DNA from: Paraburkholderia madseniana
GTDB taxonomy: Bacteria; Pseudomonadota; Gammaproteobacteria; Burkholderiales; Burkholderiaceae
DNA: 64,000 nucleotides
Assembly: GCF_009690905.1 (NCBI RefSeq)
Contig: NZ_VOSW01000041.1
Span: 21,021-85,020 of the forward strand
Direction: 5' to 3'
Position numbers and translations under genes: made by a program. Below, one piece after another: positions 9,686 through 17,621 of the stretch. Position 1 is the stretch's first letter, and each line of letters begins with the position of its first letter. Below the pieces are notes generated by a model. The model worked only from the letters and a program-made list of their open reading frames with translations. It had not been told where the DNA came from and made no database searches.

Positions 9686-11599
9686 ATGAAACGAATCTAT
9701 GCCACGTTCCTCACCGCCCTTCTGATCGCTACGCTCGCGCCGGAGTGTTACGGACAGTACAGCACCGACTGGGTGGCGAACACATTTGGGACCAACGCTA
9801 CCCACGTGGGTAGCGTCGCGCGCTCCATGTGGATAGCGCCCGAGGGCGTCATCTACACGGCTTCCATGTGGGACGAAAACGAAGGTGGTGTCGCGATATA
9901 CCAGAACGGCCAAAGCCTGGGATCCATAGGAGGTCACGGCGAGTTTCAGGGCAGCGCCATTACGGGTAACGCAACTTCGATCTTCGCCGCTCTGCAATTT
10001 AATGCCACTTACGGCAGCGGCACGGTCGGGCGGTACAACCGAACCACTCAAACTCGCGACTTTCTTATCTCGGTCAGCGCGACAACGACTGAGCAGCGGG
10101 CTGATGTAATCACGGGACTCGCGACGTCGGGCTCGCTCCTTTATGCGAGCGACTCGCCTGGAAATCGCATCCGCGTCTACACCACCGACGGCGTCTGGCG
10201 GCAGGATATCGCCGTCTCAAGCCCTGGCGCGCTCGCGGTGGACAGCGCAGGAAACATCTGGGTTGCGCAGAAGAGCGCGGGCGCGATCCTCGAATTCAAT
10301 CCGGCCGGCGTGCTCGTGAACACCATCCAGATGTCCGTCGCCTCTCGACCGTCCTCGCTGTATCTCGATTCGTCGACCGGGTTTCTCATGATCGGCGACG
10401 CGGGCCCCGACATGAACATCAAGATCTATAACACTTTGGTCATTCCATTTCTGATCAGTACATTTGGCATTCAGGGGGGATATCTCGATACGACAACGGG
10501 AATCAAAGGCCAGGTTGGCGACAGGCGTTTTACCCGCGTCACCGGCATCGGCAAAGACGCCGCCGGCAACCTGTACGTGCTCAACAACCCGTGGGGCGGA
10601 AGCTGGGACCTCGGCCGCGACGGCGGCACCGACATTCACTCCTACGACAGTTCTGGCCACCTGCAATGGAAGCTTCAGTCTCTGAACTTCGAGGGGGTCG
10701 CCGCTCCGGACCCGGCTACCGACGGCGCGTACTTCTATGGAGGGACCAACATCTACACCGGCACCGCTGGGGGAACCTTCGTAGCGAACACGGTCGATCC
10801 GATCGACTATCCATCCGATCCACGCATCAACATCAACGATCGCTCACGGGATGAGCACTTCGGTCAACTTGCCACCGTCGGCGCCAACCGGATCCTCGTG
10901 GCGTCCGGCCAGAATCCCGATACTTTCTACTTCTTCCACTTCAATGCTGCGAATGGCTACATCGCCATACCGGACGCCACGCTTCCGGGTACGGCGTTCA
11001 ATACGACCGCACCGGTCAGGGACGGATTCTGCCTCGACAGCAAAGGGGACGTCTGGGCCGGTTTGGACAAGACGAATGCCATCTGGCACTATCCGCTGAC
11101 CGGCTTCGATGCCAACGGGAAGCCGAGTTGGGGAGCAGGAATTGCAACGCCCATTCCGGGCACGATCACGCCATTGACGCGGATCATCTACCTGCCGGAA
11201 AGCGACACGATGATCCTGGCCCAGGGAGTTGTCGGGAGCGCAGACTGGACGTCGATCGGAACGCGGATCGAGGTGTATCACGGCTGGCTCGCAGGCAACA
11301 CGACCGCTCCCAATCCGGTGATCAACCTCACCAGCGCCAATCCCAAGTCGATCACGGCGGCCGGCAACTATCTCTTCGTCGGATACGTACACACCGTGCC
11401 CAACATCGACGCCTTCAATCTCACCACAGGCAGCCTGGACACCACGTTGATCAACAGCAACCCCAACACCGTGTACGTCGGCAATGACGTGGATTCGATG
11501 TACGGCCTTCGATCGTACCGTCGGTCGACCGGGGAGTACGTGATCACGAAGGACAACTACAACGGGGCCAGCGTCATCATCTATCGCTGGACACACTGA
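9686..11599 (+). CDS. Secreted NHL/SMP-30-like beta-propeller protein
   Basis: Function unknown. Starting at ATG 9686 the protein has a clear signal peptide (MKRIYATFLTALLIATLAPE...YGQ) and about 637 residues. An AGGAGG-like site lies at 9665-9670, rather far (15 bases) from the ATG. The mature part consists of repeats with the NHL/SMP-30 flavour: ALAVDSAGNIWVAQKSAGAI, GIGKDAAGNLYVLNNPWGG and FCLDSKGDVWAGLDKTNAIW. It is rich in Asn, Thr and Gly, as in extracellular propellers. It lies between two PHB-degradation remnants, but nothing shows it acts on PHB. Confidence 0.72.
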   Translation: MKRIYATFLTALLIATLAPECYGQYSTDWVANTFGTNATHVGSVARSMWIAPEGVIYTASMWDENEGGVAIYQNGQSLGSIGGHGEFQGSAITGNATSIFAALQFNATYGSGTVGRYNRTTQTRDFLISVSATTTEQRADVITGLATSGSLLYASDSPGNRIRVYTTDGVWRQDIAVSSPGALAVDSAGNIWVAQKSAGAILEFNPAGVLVNTIQMSVASRPSSLYLDSSTGFLMIGDAGPDMNIKIYNTLVIPFLISTFGIQGGYLDTTTGIKGQVGDRRFTRVTGIGKDAAGNLYVLNNPWGGSWDLGRDGGTDIHSYDSSGHLQWKLQSLNFEGVAAPDPATDGAYFYGGTNIYTGTAGGTFVANTVDPIDYPSDPRININDRSRDEHFGQLATVGANRILVASGQNPDTFYFFHFNAANGYIAIPDATLPGTAFNTTAPVRDGFCLDSKGDVWAGLDKTNAIWHYPLTGFDANGKPSWGAGIATPIPGTITPLTRIIYLPESDTMILAQGVVGSADWTSIGTRIEVYHGWLAGNTTAPNPVINLTSANPKSITAAGNYLFVGYVHTVPNIDAFNLTTGSLDTTLINSNPNTVYVGNDVDSMYGLRSYRRSTGEYVITKDNYNGASVIIYRWTH

Positions 11600-11605
11600 T
11601 CGACA

Positions 11606-11636
11606 GTGCTCGTCGCGGCTACGCCCCGGCGAGCAC
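11606..11636. terminator. Hairpin between convergent genes
   Basis: Ten-base stem GTGCTCGTCG (11606-11615) pairs with CGGCGAGCAC (11627-11636) with one G-T pair and an 11-base loop, just after the propeller gene stop and before the convergent remnant. There is no T run, so a bidirectional terminator is likely but not certain. Confidence 0.5.
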
Positions 11637-11642
11637 CTCACG

Positions 11643-11942
11643 TTATGTCGACTTATTGACCTTGTTTCTTTCCACAGGCAGCGTTCGGCCGGAGCGCTCC
11701 TTCTTGGCGATAGCTGGCGCTGGGCCTGCGAGTCCGGTTTTGCCGAGGCCGGCGGTTAGCAGGTCATCGCTGATGCCGTCATAGGTGGTCGTCCTGAGGC
11801 TGTCCGCCACGACGAACCACGGCAGGCCATTCGGGCCTGGGCGGCGGTCGTCGTGATCGTCGGCCCGCGCAACAGGGACGAGTACTGCGCTCACTATCGC
11901 GGCGCTGAGCAGCACTGCCTTTTTTCGGGTTGCCATCCGCAT
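11643..11942 (-). pseudogene. D-(-)-3-hydroxybutyrate oligomer hydrolase, N-terminal fragment
   Basis: The family cleaves oligomers released by PHB depolymerases. From ATG 11942 (or 11936) there is a signal peptide (KKAVLLSAAIVSAVLVPVARA) followed by NGLPWFVVADSLRTTTYDG and DDLLTAGLGKTGLAG. These are the hallmark first ~70 residues of the 3HB-oligomer hydrolase family, whose members are about 700 residues long. The reading then runs into a short unrelated tail (AKKERSGRTLPVERNK) and stops at residue ~99. I read it as the 5' stub of a deleted gene; it may still be expressed as a small secreted peptide. Confidence 0.7.
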
Positions 11943-12064
11943 GTCAACGGCCGCTTCGGAGGCGCAGCCTTTCGTCTGGTGTATGGCGACGCTCCGAAGC
12001 ACACGGCGGATGGTCTAAACTTCAGAATCGACGAACAAGGCCATTCCCGTTCGGCTACCTCGCC

Positions 12065-12334
12065 ATGGCGCACATCTTCTTCGCTGCTTCGATTCAACGG
12101 CATATCGCAACGCCCGAGCGCGAGATCGATGCGCGCACGCTCGGCGAAGCACTCGAGGCCGTCTTCGCCGCGCAACCTCGACTGCGCGGCTACATCGTTG
12201 ACGATCAGGGCTCACTGCGAAGGCATCTCGCCGTGTTTGTCGATGGCCGGCCGGTGCGCGACCGACAACATCTGTCCGATGCGCTCGGTGAGGAAAGCCG
12301 GGTTTACGTCATACAGGCGCTGTCGGGCGGATAA
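12065..12334 (+). CDS. MoaD/ThiS-like ubiquitin-fold protein
   Basis: 89-residue beta-grasp protein ending in ...QALSGG, the C-terminal Gly-Gly that sulfur carriers use for adenylation and thiocarboxylation. VDGRPVRD...L and the hydrophobic pattern at both ends fit MoaD/ThiS. The start at ATG 12065 was chosen because the sequence before it shows no conserved character. It ends 34 bases before the Asp-box propeller gene, so the two probably form an operon. The E1-like partner is not in the window. Confidence 0.82.
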   Translation: MAHIFFAASIQRHIATPEREIDARTLGEALEAVFAAQPRLRGYIVDDQGSLRRHLAVFVDGRPVRDRQHLSDALGEESRVYVIQALSGG

Positions 12335-12368
12335 GAAGGTTCCACTCGTACTCCTGGAGACACTCGAC

Positions 12369-13502
12369 ATGAGCGATCGATTGCTTGTTGCAACCCGCAA
12401 GGGACTGTTCGTTCTGCAAGCCGACGACGAGGGTAGCTGGACCCTCGGTGAGCCGTATTTCGTCGGCGAGCCGGTGAGCATGGTGCTGCCTGATCCGCGC
12501 GACGGATCGCTGTATGTCGGGCTCAATCTCGGCCACTTCGGCGTGAAGCTGCATCGCCGGCGCGCTGGCATGGCGGATTGGGAAGAGTGCGCGGTTCCCG
12601 TCTACCCGCCGCAGCCTGCTGACGAGACGCGTACCGGTGACGGCGCGGACAATGCGAGCGCGGCCGCGCCCAGCCCGTCGCCGCCTTGGACGCTTCAGCA
12701 AATCTGGTCGCTCGAAACCGGCGGCCCGGACGAGCCGGGCGTCTTGTGGGCCGGCACGATCCCCGGTGGGCTCTTCCGTTCTGACGATGGTGGCGACACA
12801 TGGGTGCTCAACCGTGCGCTGTGGGATCGCCCGGAGCGCCGCGAATGGCTCGGAGGCGGCTACGACGCGCCGGGCATCCATTCCGTGATGGTCGATCCGC
12901 GCAACAGCCGGCACGTGACGGTCGGCGTGTCGTGCGGCGGCGTCTGGCAAACGGCCGATGGTGGTGCGACCTGGTGCCTGAGTGCCGAGGGCATGGAGGC
13001 CGACTATATGCCGCCAGAGCGGCGCGGCGATGCCAACGTGCAAGACCCGCACCGCGTCGTGCAATGCACGGCAAACCCCGATGTGCTGTGGACGCAGCAT
13101 CACTGCGCGATCTTCCGCTCGACCGACGGCGCTGCCCACTGGCAGCGGATCGAAGCGCAGCCATCGAGTTTCGGCTTCGCCGTTGCCGTGCACCCGCGCG
13201 AGCCGGACACCGCGTGGTTCGTGCCCGCCGTGAAAGACCAGTACCGGATCCCGGTAGACGGCCAGTTCGTCGTCACGCGCACACGCGACGGAGGCCGCAC
13301 GTTCGAGCGCTTCTCGAACGGGTTGCCGCCTACACCGGCCTATGACCTCGTGTATCGGCACGGGCTCGCCGTAGACGACTCCGGCACGCGCCTCGCGATG
13401 GGGTCGACCACTGGCGCGCTATGGACATCCGACGATGGCGGCGAAAGCTGGCATTTGATTTCAGCGCATTTGCCGCCGGTATATTGTGTTCGGTTTGGAT
13501 GA
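12369..13502 (+). CDS. Asp-box (BNR/sialidase-like) beta-propeller protein
   Basis: 377 residues from ATG 12369, with no signal peptide, so cytoplasmic. Asp-boxes are visible at FRSDDGGDTWVLN, QTADGGATWCLS, FRSTDGAAHWQRI, TRTRDGGRTFERF and WTSDDGGESWHLI, the repeats of sialidase-like and photosystem-stability-type propellers. Family members of this size are usually annotated exo-alpha-sialidase or WD40/YVTN protein without a proven activity. Pairing with the ubiquitin-like protein just upstream is the only functional hint. Catalytic sialidase arginines are not evident. Confidence 0.8.
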   Translation: MSDRLLVATRKGLFVLQADDEGSWTLGEPYFVGEPVSMVLPDPRDGSLYVGLNLGHFGVKLHRRRAGMADWEECAVPVYPPQPADETRTGDGADNASAAAPSPSPPWTLQQIWSLETGGPDEPGVLWAGTIPGGLFRSDDGGDTWVLNRALWDRPERREWLGGGYDAPGIHSVMVDPRNSRHVTVGVSCGGVWQTADGGATWCLSAEGMEADYMPPERRGDANVQDPHRVVQCTANPDVLWTQHHCAIFRSTDGAAHWQRIEAQPSSFGFAVAVHPREPDTAWFVPAVKDQYRIPVDGQFVVTRTRDGGRTFERFSNGLPPTPAYDLVYRHGLAVDDSGTRLAMGSTTGALWTSDDGGESWHLISAHLPPVYCVRFG

Positions 13503-13577
13503 GGGCGCCGAGCAAACGCATTCGCTTTAGCTAACTTGCGCCGTCGCCACCCTGCCAGCGAATGTACGCGGCAGTAC

Positions 13578-13895
13578 TCATCGCGTCGATGTTCGGCAGC
13601 TCGCCGACGCGAACGTGCTGAAAAAAACCAAGCAGTGGCCCCAAGGGGATTTTTCTGGTGTGGATTCAATCCAGCACGAATATCCCAAGCGTTTCCAATC
13701 CAACGATCTGTCATCGTTGACGCGTCGAAGAAGCTCCTGTGCGATTACCTCGCACCAGATCAAGGCCTCTTCCGCCGACCCTGCCTCGATAAATGCGCCC
13801 GATGACGATTCGTAATCTTCGATCAGTCCGCGCTCAAATAGCTCACGCGGTTCAGGCTCGTGGTATTGGAAAATGACGAGATATTCGTGCGCCAT
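13578..13895 (-). CDS. Conserved hypothetical protein, frameshifted at a homopolymer
   Basis: Not a family I can name. From ATG 13895 (MAHEYLVIFQYHEPEPRELF) it reads an acidic protein with ESSSGAFIEAGSAEEALIWC. After GHCLVFF the frame becomes Ser/Arg-rich and stops at 13578. One extra base in the A7 run at 13621-13627 would give FFQHVRVGELPNIDAMSTAA and then YIRWQGGDGAS, stopping at 13531-13533. That tail is far more protein-like, giving 121 residues in all. So this is either a sequencing error, a recent frameshift mutation or slippage-dependent expression. Codons upstream of 13895 do not look coding. Confidence 0.65.
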   Translation of the reverse strand: MAHEYLVIFQYHEPEPRELFERGLIEDYESSSGAFIEAGSAEEALIWCEVIAQELLRRVNDDRSLDWKRLGYSCWIESTPEKSPWGHCLVFFSTFASASCRTSTR

Positions 13896-14119
13896 GCCGT
13901 AAGGGGAGGATTGACGGTTTTTCCCGGACGCTGTTCGTGCCAACGGCGTCGAGATTTCCTATCGATTGTCGATGATCTGCGCACCGATGTCGAACGCCTG
14001 AAAGTTATTAGGTTTATACGACGCCTGCCCACATCTGCTTGTGGCGCTCGCCCATGCTCGTGACTGAGGGCAGGCATGCTACAAATCTGAACGACTGAAG
14101 TCGTTCACCTTCTCGATGG

Positions 14120-14593
14120 TTAGTGCTGCGTGGGAGCCGGCTGTTGGGCAGCGTCTGCTTCTTCGTTTGTCGCGGATTTGGCTGACGTTTGCTTGCCAGG
14201 GCGGGGCTTCGTGCCTGCCGGTGTTTCCTTCGTCGCTATTTGTGATGCCTCTGCAAGAAGGCGCGCTGCACGGCTCGCGGTGATGCGGCTCTGCGGGATG
14301 CCCTTCGCATCGAGCGCGATCACCTGATACAGCTCACGGTCACATTCGAGCTCTCGCTGATATTGCTCTGCTGTGTCGACAAGCAATTCAAGCATGGTCT
14401 GCTGACGTCGTCTTTCGTCGCTCGTGATGGCAGGATTCCTACACATTGAGGACGCAAGTGTGATCAGCGTGTTGAGTTGACTCAACTGCCGGTTGCATAG
14501 ATCGAAGGTGGAGAGCGCAAGCTTTTCGTACTGGAGCGCGTCGACAGGCGGGCGTGAAGCGGGTTGAGATTTTTTTGTAGGTTTGCTGCTCAT
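14120..14593 (-). CDS. Hypothetical protein, possibly phage- or island-derived
   Basis: 157-residue soluble protein from ATG 14593, which has a good ribosome site (GGGAGGT) eight bases upstream. Lys/Ser-rich at the start (MSSKPTKKSQP), helical centre (ALSTFDLCNRQLSQLNTLIT; QQTMLELLVDTAEQYQRELE) and a charged, Gln/Pro-rich end. No domain recognised. Downstream neighbours are convergent or unrelated. The long structured leader upstream resembles leaders of prophage accessory genes. Confidence 0.6.
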   Translation of the reverse strand: MSSKPTKKSQPASRPPVDALQYEKLALSTFDLCNRQLSQLNTLITLASSMCRNPAITSDERRRQQTMLELLVDTAEQYQRELECDRELYQVIALDAKGIPQSRITASRAARLLAEASQIATKETPAGTKPRPGKQTSAKSATNEEADAAQQPAPTQH

Positions 14594-14680
14594 GGTGCGA
14601 CCTCCCTGGTACTTCCTGGATCGCCCGACACTCGCTTGAGGAAGTGGGTGAGCGGGCACGTGGCGGGTTTGGAAGACCGG

Positions 14681-14792
14681 GATCGTAACGAACCGGCGAG
14701 CCTTGCGGCTCCCCCACCACAGCCCGCCCATAGAAATATAGACGTGCAGAGGTAGACGCACGCCCCGCCTGAGCGGGGGTGCGGTTACGATC
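14681..14792 (-). promoter_or_regulatory. Structured leader of the preceding gene
   Basis: A 9-base perfect inverted repeat (GATCGTAAC 14681-14689, GTTACGATC 14784-14792) brackets ~95 bases. Inside it is a strong hairpin: CGCACGCCCCGC (14757-14768) against GCGGGGGTGCG (14773-14783). Read on the minus strand it also encodes FYGRAVVGEPQGSPVRYDPG, loosely like the glycine/proline pattern of Ash-family leader proteins of prophages. Whether it acts as RNA, leader peptide or operator cannot be told. Confidence 0.4.
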
Positions 14793-15029
14793 ACAGGCTT
14801 CCACACCTGACCGCCGGGTGTTTCCCGATGGCTTGATGATTATAAATCAAGGTAGCGGCGTAGCGTTCAACCAGGCGGGCTAAGTCTTTGCGTTTGGCTG
14901 ATTGGATAAGGTTGTCGGCGGACGTTGGAGCGTTGCTGCGACTTCGGAGGTCGCAGAGGGCGCGCGGTTAGTCGTCTCTACGTTCACAGTCAGTGCGCAG
15001 GCGTATCTGGGCTTCGCCAATGTCCGGGC

Positions 15030-15180
15030 TTGGCGGTCGATGACGGTTCATCGGCCTTTGCCGACATTGGGGCGGGTCGGGTTCTACGTCAGCAATGTGG
15101 CGGATTGCTGACAGTGGCGGCATCGAGCAGTCGGACGGCAGCTTCCTGCATCAGCGAACTCACACTCCCGACCCTGAAGC
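15030..15180 (+). repeat. Dispersed intergenic repeat, copy A (inverted relative to copy B)
   Basis: Shares with the reverse complement of 21770-21910 the core GGTTCTACGTCAGCAATGTG (15080-15099), then GGATTGCTGAC / TGATTGCTGAC, GGCATCGAGCA, GACGGCAGC, GCATCAG and GAACTCACACTCCC. Identity is roughly 75-85 percent over at least 100 bases, with weaker similarity further out. It is not an insertion sequence by itself. Confidence 0.75.
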
Positions 15181-15218
15181 GACGTTCGACAGTGTCACGT
15201 TGAGCGGCTGGACTTCGG

Positions 15219-15430
15219 TCATACCGGCCGGTCACGTCTTCGGTCGGACCGGTAAATGCCCCGGCCATGTTCGATGTCGTCCTCGACACACACAGACAAC
15301 AGCGGATGCCTTGTCTGTAACGCATCGAACGCCGGACGGAACTTCTCGGGATCAATCGCGTTTCGATTTCCGCGACGACGCAAAAGTGCCGACGGTGTTG
15401 CTCGGCGTAGAAGTGTAGAAGCCTTTCATG
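15219..15430 (-). pseudogene. Condensation-domain protein, N-terminal remnant
   Basis: Minus-strand reading ERLLHFYAEQHRRHFCVVAE then, after a frame change near 15360, AIDPEKFRPAFDALQTRHPL followed by LSVCVEDD. This matches the opening of condensation/acyltransferase proteins (NRPS condensation, PapA or alcohol-acetyltransferase type), where HFxVVAE and DALQxRHPLLxV are conserved. The HHxxxD active-site region (much further on) is absent; the frame stops at 15219. The fragment ends next to repeat copy A. Which member of the superfamily it came from is unknown. Confidence 0.6.
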
Positions 15431-15761
15431 GTGATGGGCGCAGCGCCGAACGCACTGCTGCGACTGCGCATCGCGCGAGCCAGAGCACAAGCACGTCCAT
15501 CCTCGCGCGCGCGCTCACCACTGAGCCAGTGTTGCAGGACGTAATTGAAAGCCGCCCTCCATCATGTTCGGCGCTGATCCATACGACAGCATATGGAGGC
15601 AATTCAAGAGATTCGCCTTCTGCCAGCCAATAGTCATCCGTTTGTCCTTCCACGGTAACCCACAGCCTCTCGCGCATTGCGCTCACCCTCGATGGGCAGC
15701 CAATCGGCAGGCGCGTTGGAACGTCAGCTTGATCCAACTCAAAGATTCTAATTTCACGCAT
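15426..15761 (-). CDS. DUF2917 domain protein
   Basis: Small protein of a Burkholderiales family of unknown function. The core RLWVTVEGQTDDYWLAEGES then LELPPYAVVWISAE is the DUF2917 pattern (cupin-like strands around a WLxxGExxxLP motif). 111 residues, with GGAG eight bases ahead of ATG 15761. The last ~30 residues (LVLWLARCAVAAVRSALRPS) may be native or derived from the rearranged downstream sequence. It lies alone at the edge of the accessory region. Confidence 0.72.
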   Translation of the reverse strand: MREIRIFELDQADVPTRLPIGCPSRVSAMRERLWVTVEGQTDDYWLAEGESLELPPYAVVWISAEHDGGRLSITSCNTGSVVSARARMDVLVLWLARCAVAAVRSALRPSP

Positions 15762-16088
15762 CGCAAAGCTCCAACAGTTTCCACACAGTCATGCAGATTG
15801 CCGCCGCGCATCCAAACGACGCCGCAGAGAAATCTGCCCAAAAATACCGAAGGTCCTACTCTGTTTGAAGCAGCCGCGCTGCCGCGCACCGCTTCAAAAG
15901 GCCGTTTCGGAAAATATAGCGGCCGTTCAAGCATCGATTGGTTCTCAGCAGTCTGCTGCCCAGCTCATTGAATTATTCAACACGACGCTTTCCAGTACAG
16001 CAGATTCGACGATCGGCGCAGAGAGTACGCGAAGGACCATCGTTGGCTATCTATTGGTACTGAGATCGATGCGAAGGTCGGCTATGTA
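15762..16088. other. Intergenic stretch with a possible orphan coding fragment
   Basis: About 330 bases between DUF2917 and the FAD/NAD(P) gene. The plus frame over ~15901-16040 reads AVSENIAAVQASIGSQQSAA followed by QLIELFNTTLSS, which is protein-like but lacks a start site and family resemblance I can name. No clear promoter element picked out. Confidence 0.3.
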
Positions 16089-17621
16089 TCAGTACATGGC
16101 TGCGTCTAAAGGGCAGCATTCGTCGAGTGCCGTGGCGGCACGGTGGGATTCGAGATTCGCCGTCACTTGCGCGGCCACAGACGCAGTGACAAACAGGGCG
16201 CTCGATATCGGTACGCGCGAATGAGCAAGCGGTCCGACAAACCAGAGGCTGCCCTGTTCGGCTGGCCGGGTCGGCTCGGTGGTCAACCGGTGCGATAGGT
16301 CCACGGTCTCTTTCTCGCGCGAGCCGTGTATTTCAATTTCCATCTGACCCGCTTCGTCTCTGACAAGGCGTGGCGTATGAAATCCGGCGGCAACGACTAT
16401 CGCATCGAAGTTTTGGAATCCCTCACCCCAATTCACACACCATGGTGCCGATCTATCCGGTGGTGCGATGATATCCACCAATCTGCCCTTGCTCACGGAC
16501 AGAAGGTCTTTGTCTATCAGGTCGAGCAGCTTCCTCGCATTCGGTAGTGCGAGCGCAGTGAGGTAGGGCTCGACACTTTGGCTAGCCGCGGTGTGCATCG
16601 CGCCAGGAAACAGGGACCTAGTTTTAGCGTGGATCGCATTAATCGTTTCCACAAGATCGACGAGCACATCTTGCCATTGGGATTGACCGAGTTCGGCGAG
16701 AGAGATCTGGTCGCGCAACCGCTGATCGCACGTGTGTGCACCGCTGAACTGCTTGCGCCACAAAGGCCCGGCCAAGGTCGACATGTGGTGGACGAAGTAT
16801 TTCAGATATGCGTGCCTCAAGCCCTTCGGATATGAAGCATCGCCGCCCGGCGTCCATCGCCTGAAAATCGACTCCAACCACGAGCGGTCGAGGCGAAACC
16901 GCGCATTTCTGATGGACCGGCTGCGCACGGCCGGAAGCGCGCCGGACGGCGATACCATCGACACCTTGCAGTCTTGCCGGCCCAGTAAGACGGCCGCATC
17001 AACCGCCGAGAGTTTGCTGCCAACCACAAGCACGCGCGAATGCTTAGGTATTCGCTGCAGCATGTCGGCCTCAGGATAAGGACTGCAAATCAGACGCGGA
17101 TGGTCGATGTGTGGTTTCAGCAAGTCGGGAAGGCGTGGAGCGCCAAGGCCCGTGCAGAAAATGACATCGGTCACAACGAGCGAATACGAGGCGTCGTCAC
17201 GCGCCAGCTTCAACTCATGGCCGCACGCGTCGATGACACGCGCGGAATGAAAGTGATACGGCAGGCGAACCACTTTTATCCCGCGCCGGCATGCAATAGC
17301 CACGTAATCACGAAAGCGATCCGTCAGATATGCACCGACCCACGATCGCGGCACAAACGCTTCTGGACTGACATATCGGCCGTTTTGCCGCAAATAGAGC
17401 AGAAAATCTTGCGGGGCGTCTGCCATCACCGACATGATCTCCGCCGACGTGTTGCATATCAGGTCATCGTCACTGTTTCCAAACACCAGGCCGGGGCCGA
17501 TTTCGCCGGGGGCTATCACATAGATGGTTTTCGCTGCGCGCCGTTTGACAAGCGCGACAAACGTTGCAACACAAGCAGCACCACCGCCAACCAGAGCCAC
17601 ACTATTTTCGTCCTGTTTCAT
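16089..17621 (-). CDS. FAD/NAD(P)-binding oxidoreductase-like protein (NAD_binding_9 type)
   Basis: 510-residue flavoprotein-like enzyme of unknown substrate. The N-terminal Rossmann fold has VALVGGGAACVATFVALV. Then come ICNTSAEIMSVMADAPQDFL and a second nucleotide-binding motif VLVVGSKLSAVDAAVLL near residue 200. A late FAD-contact segment, FDAIVVAAGFHTPRLV, follows; the C-terminus has WFVGPLAHSRVPISSALFVT. Such proteins often accompany peptide or siderophore tailoring genes, but the condensation gene nearby is dead. Base composition is less GC-rich than the core genes around, consistent with transfer. The start overlaps the stop of a small upstream ORF by four bases. Confidence 0.8.
   Translation of the reverse strand: MKQDENSVALVGGGAACVATFVALVKRRAAKTIYVIAPGEIGPGLVFGNSDDDLICNTSAEIMSVMADAPQDFLLYLRQNGRYVSPEAFVPRSWVGAYLTDRFRDYVAIACRRGIKVVRLPYHFHSARVIDACGHELKLARDDASYSLVVTDVIFCTGLGAPRLPDLLKPHIDHPRLICSPYPEADMLQRIPKHSRVLVVGSKLSAVDAAVLLGRQDCKVSMVSPSGALPAVRSRSIRNARFRLDRSWLESIFRRWTPGGDASYPKGLRHAYLKYFVHHMSTLAGPLWRKQFSGAHTCDQRLRDQISLAELGQSQWQDVLVDLVETINAIHAKTRSLFPGAMHTAASQSVEPYLTALALPNARKLLDLIDKDLLSVSKGRLVDIIAPPDRSAPWCVNWGEGFQNFDAIVVAAGFHTPRLVRDEAGQMEIEIHGSREKETVDLSHRLTTEPTRPAEQGSLWFVGPLAHSRVPISSALFVTASVAAQVTANLESHRAATALDECCPLDAAMY

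Noticed and set aside
15089..15490. 133-residue minus-strand open frame joining the condensation remnant and repeat copy A
   Set aside because: It is a chance fusion across a frameshift and a repeat; the true relationships lie in two frames.
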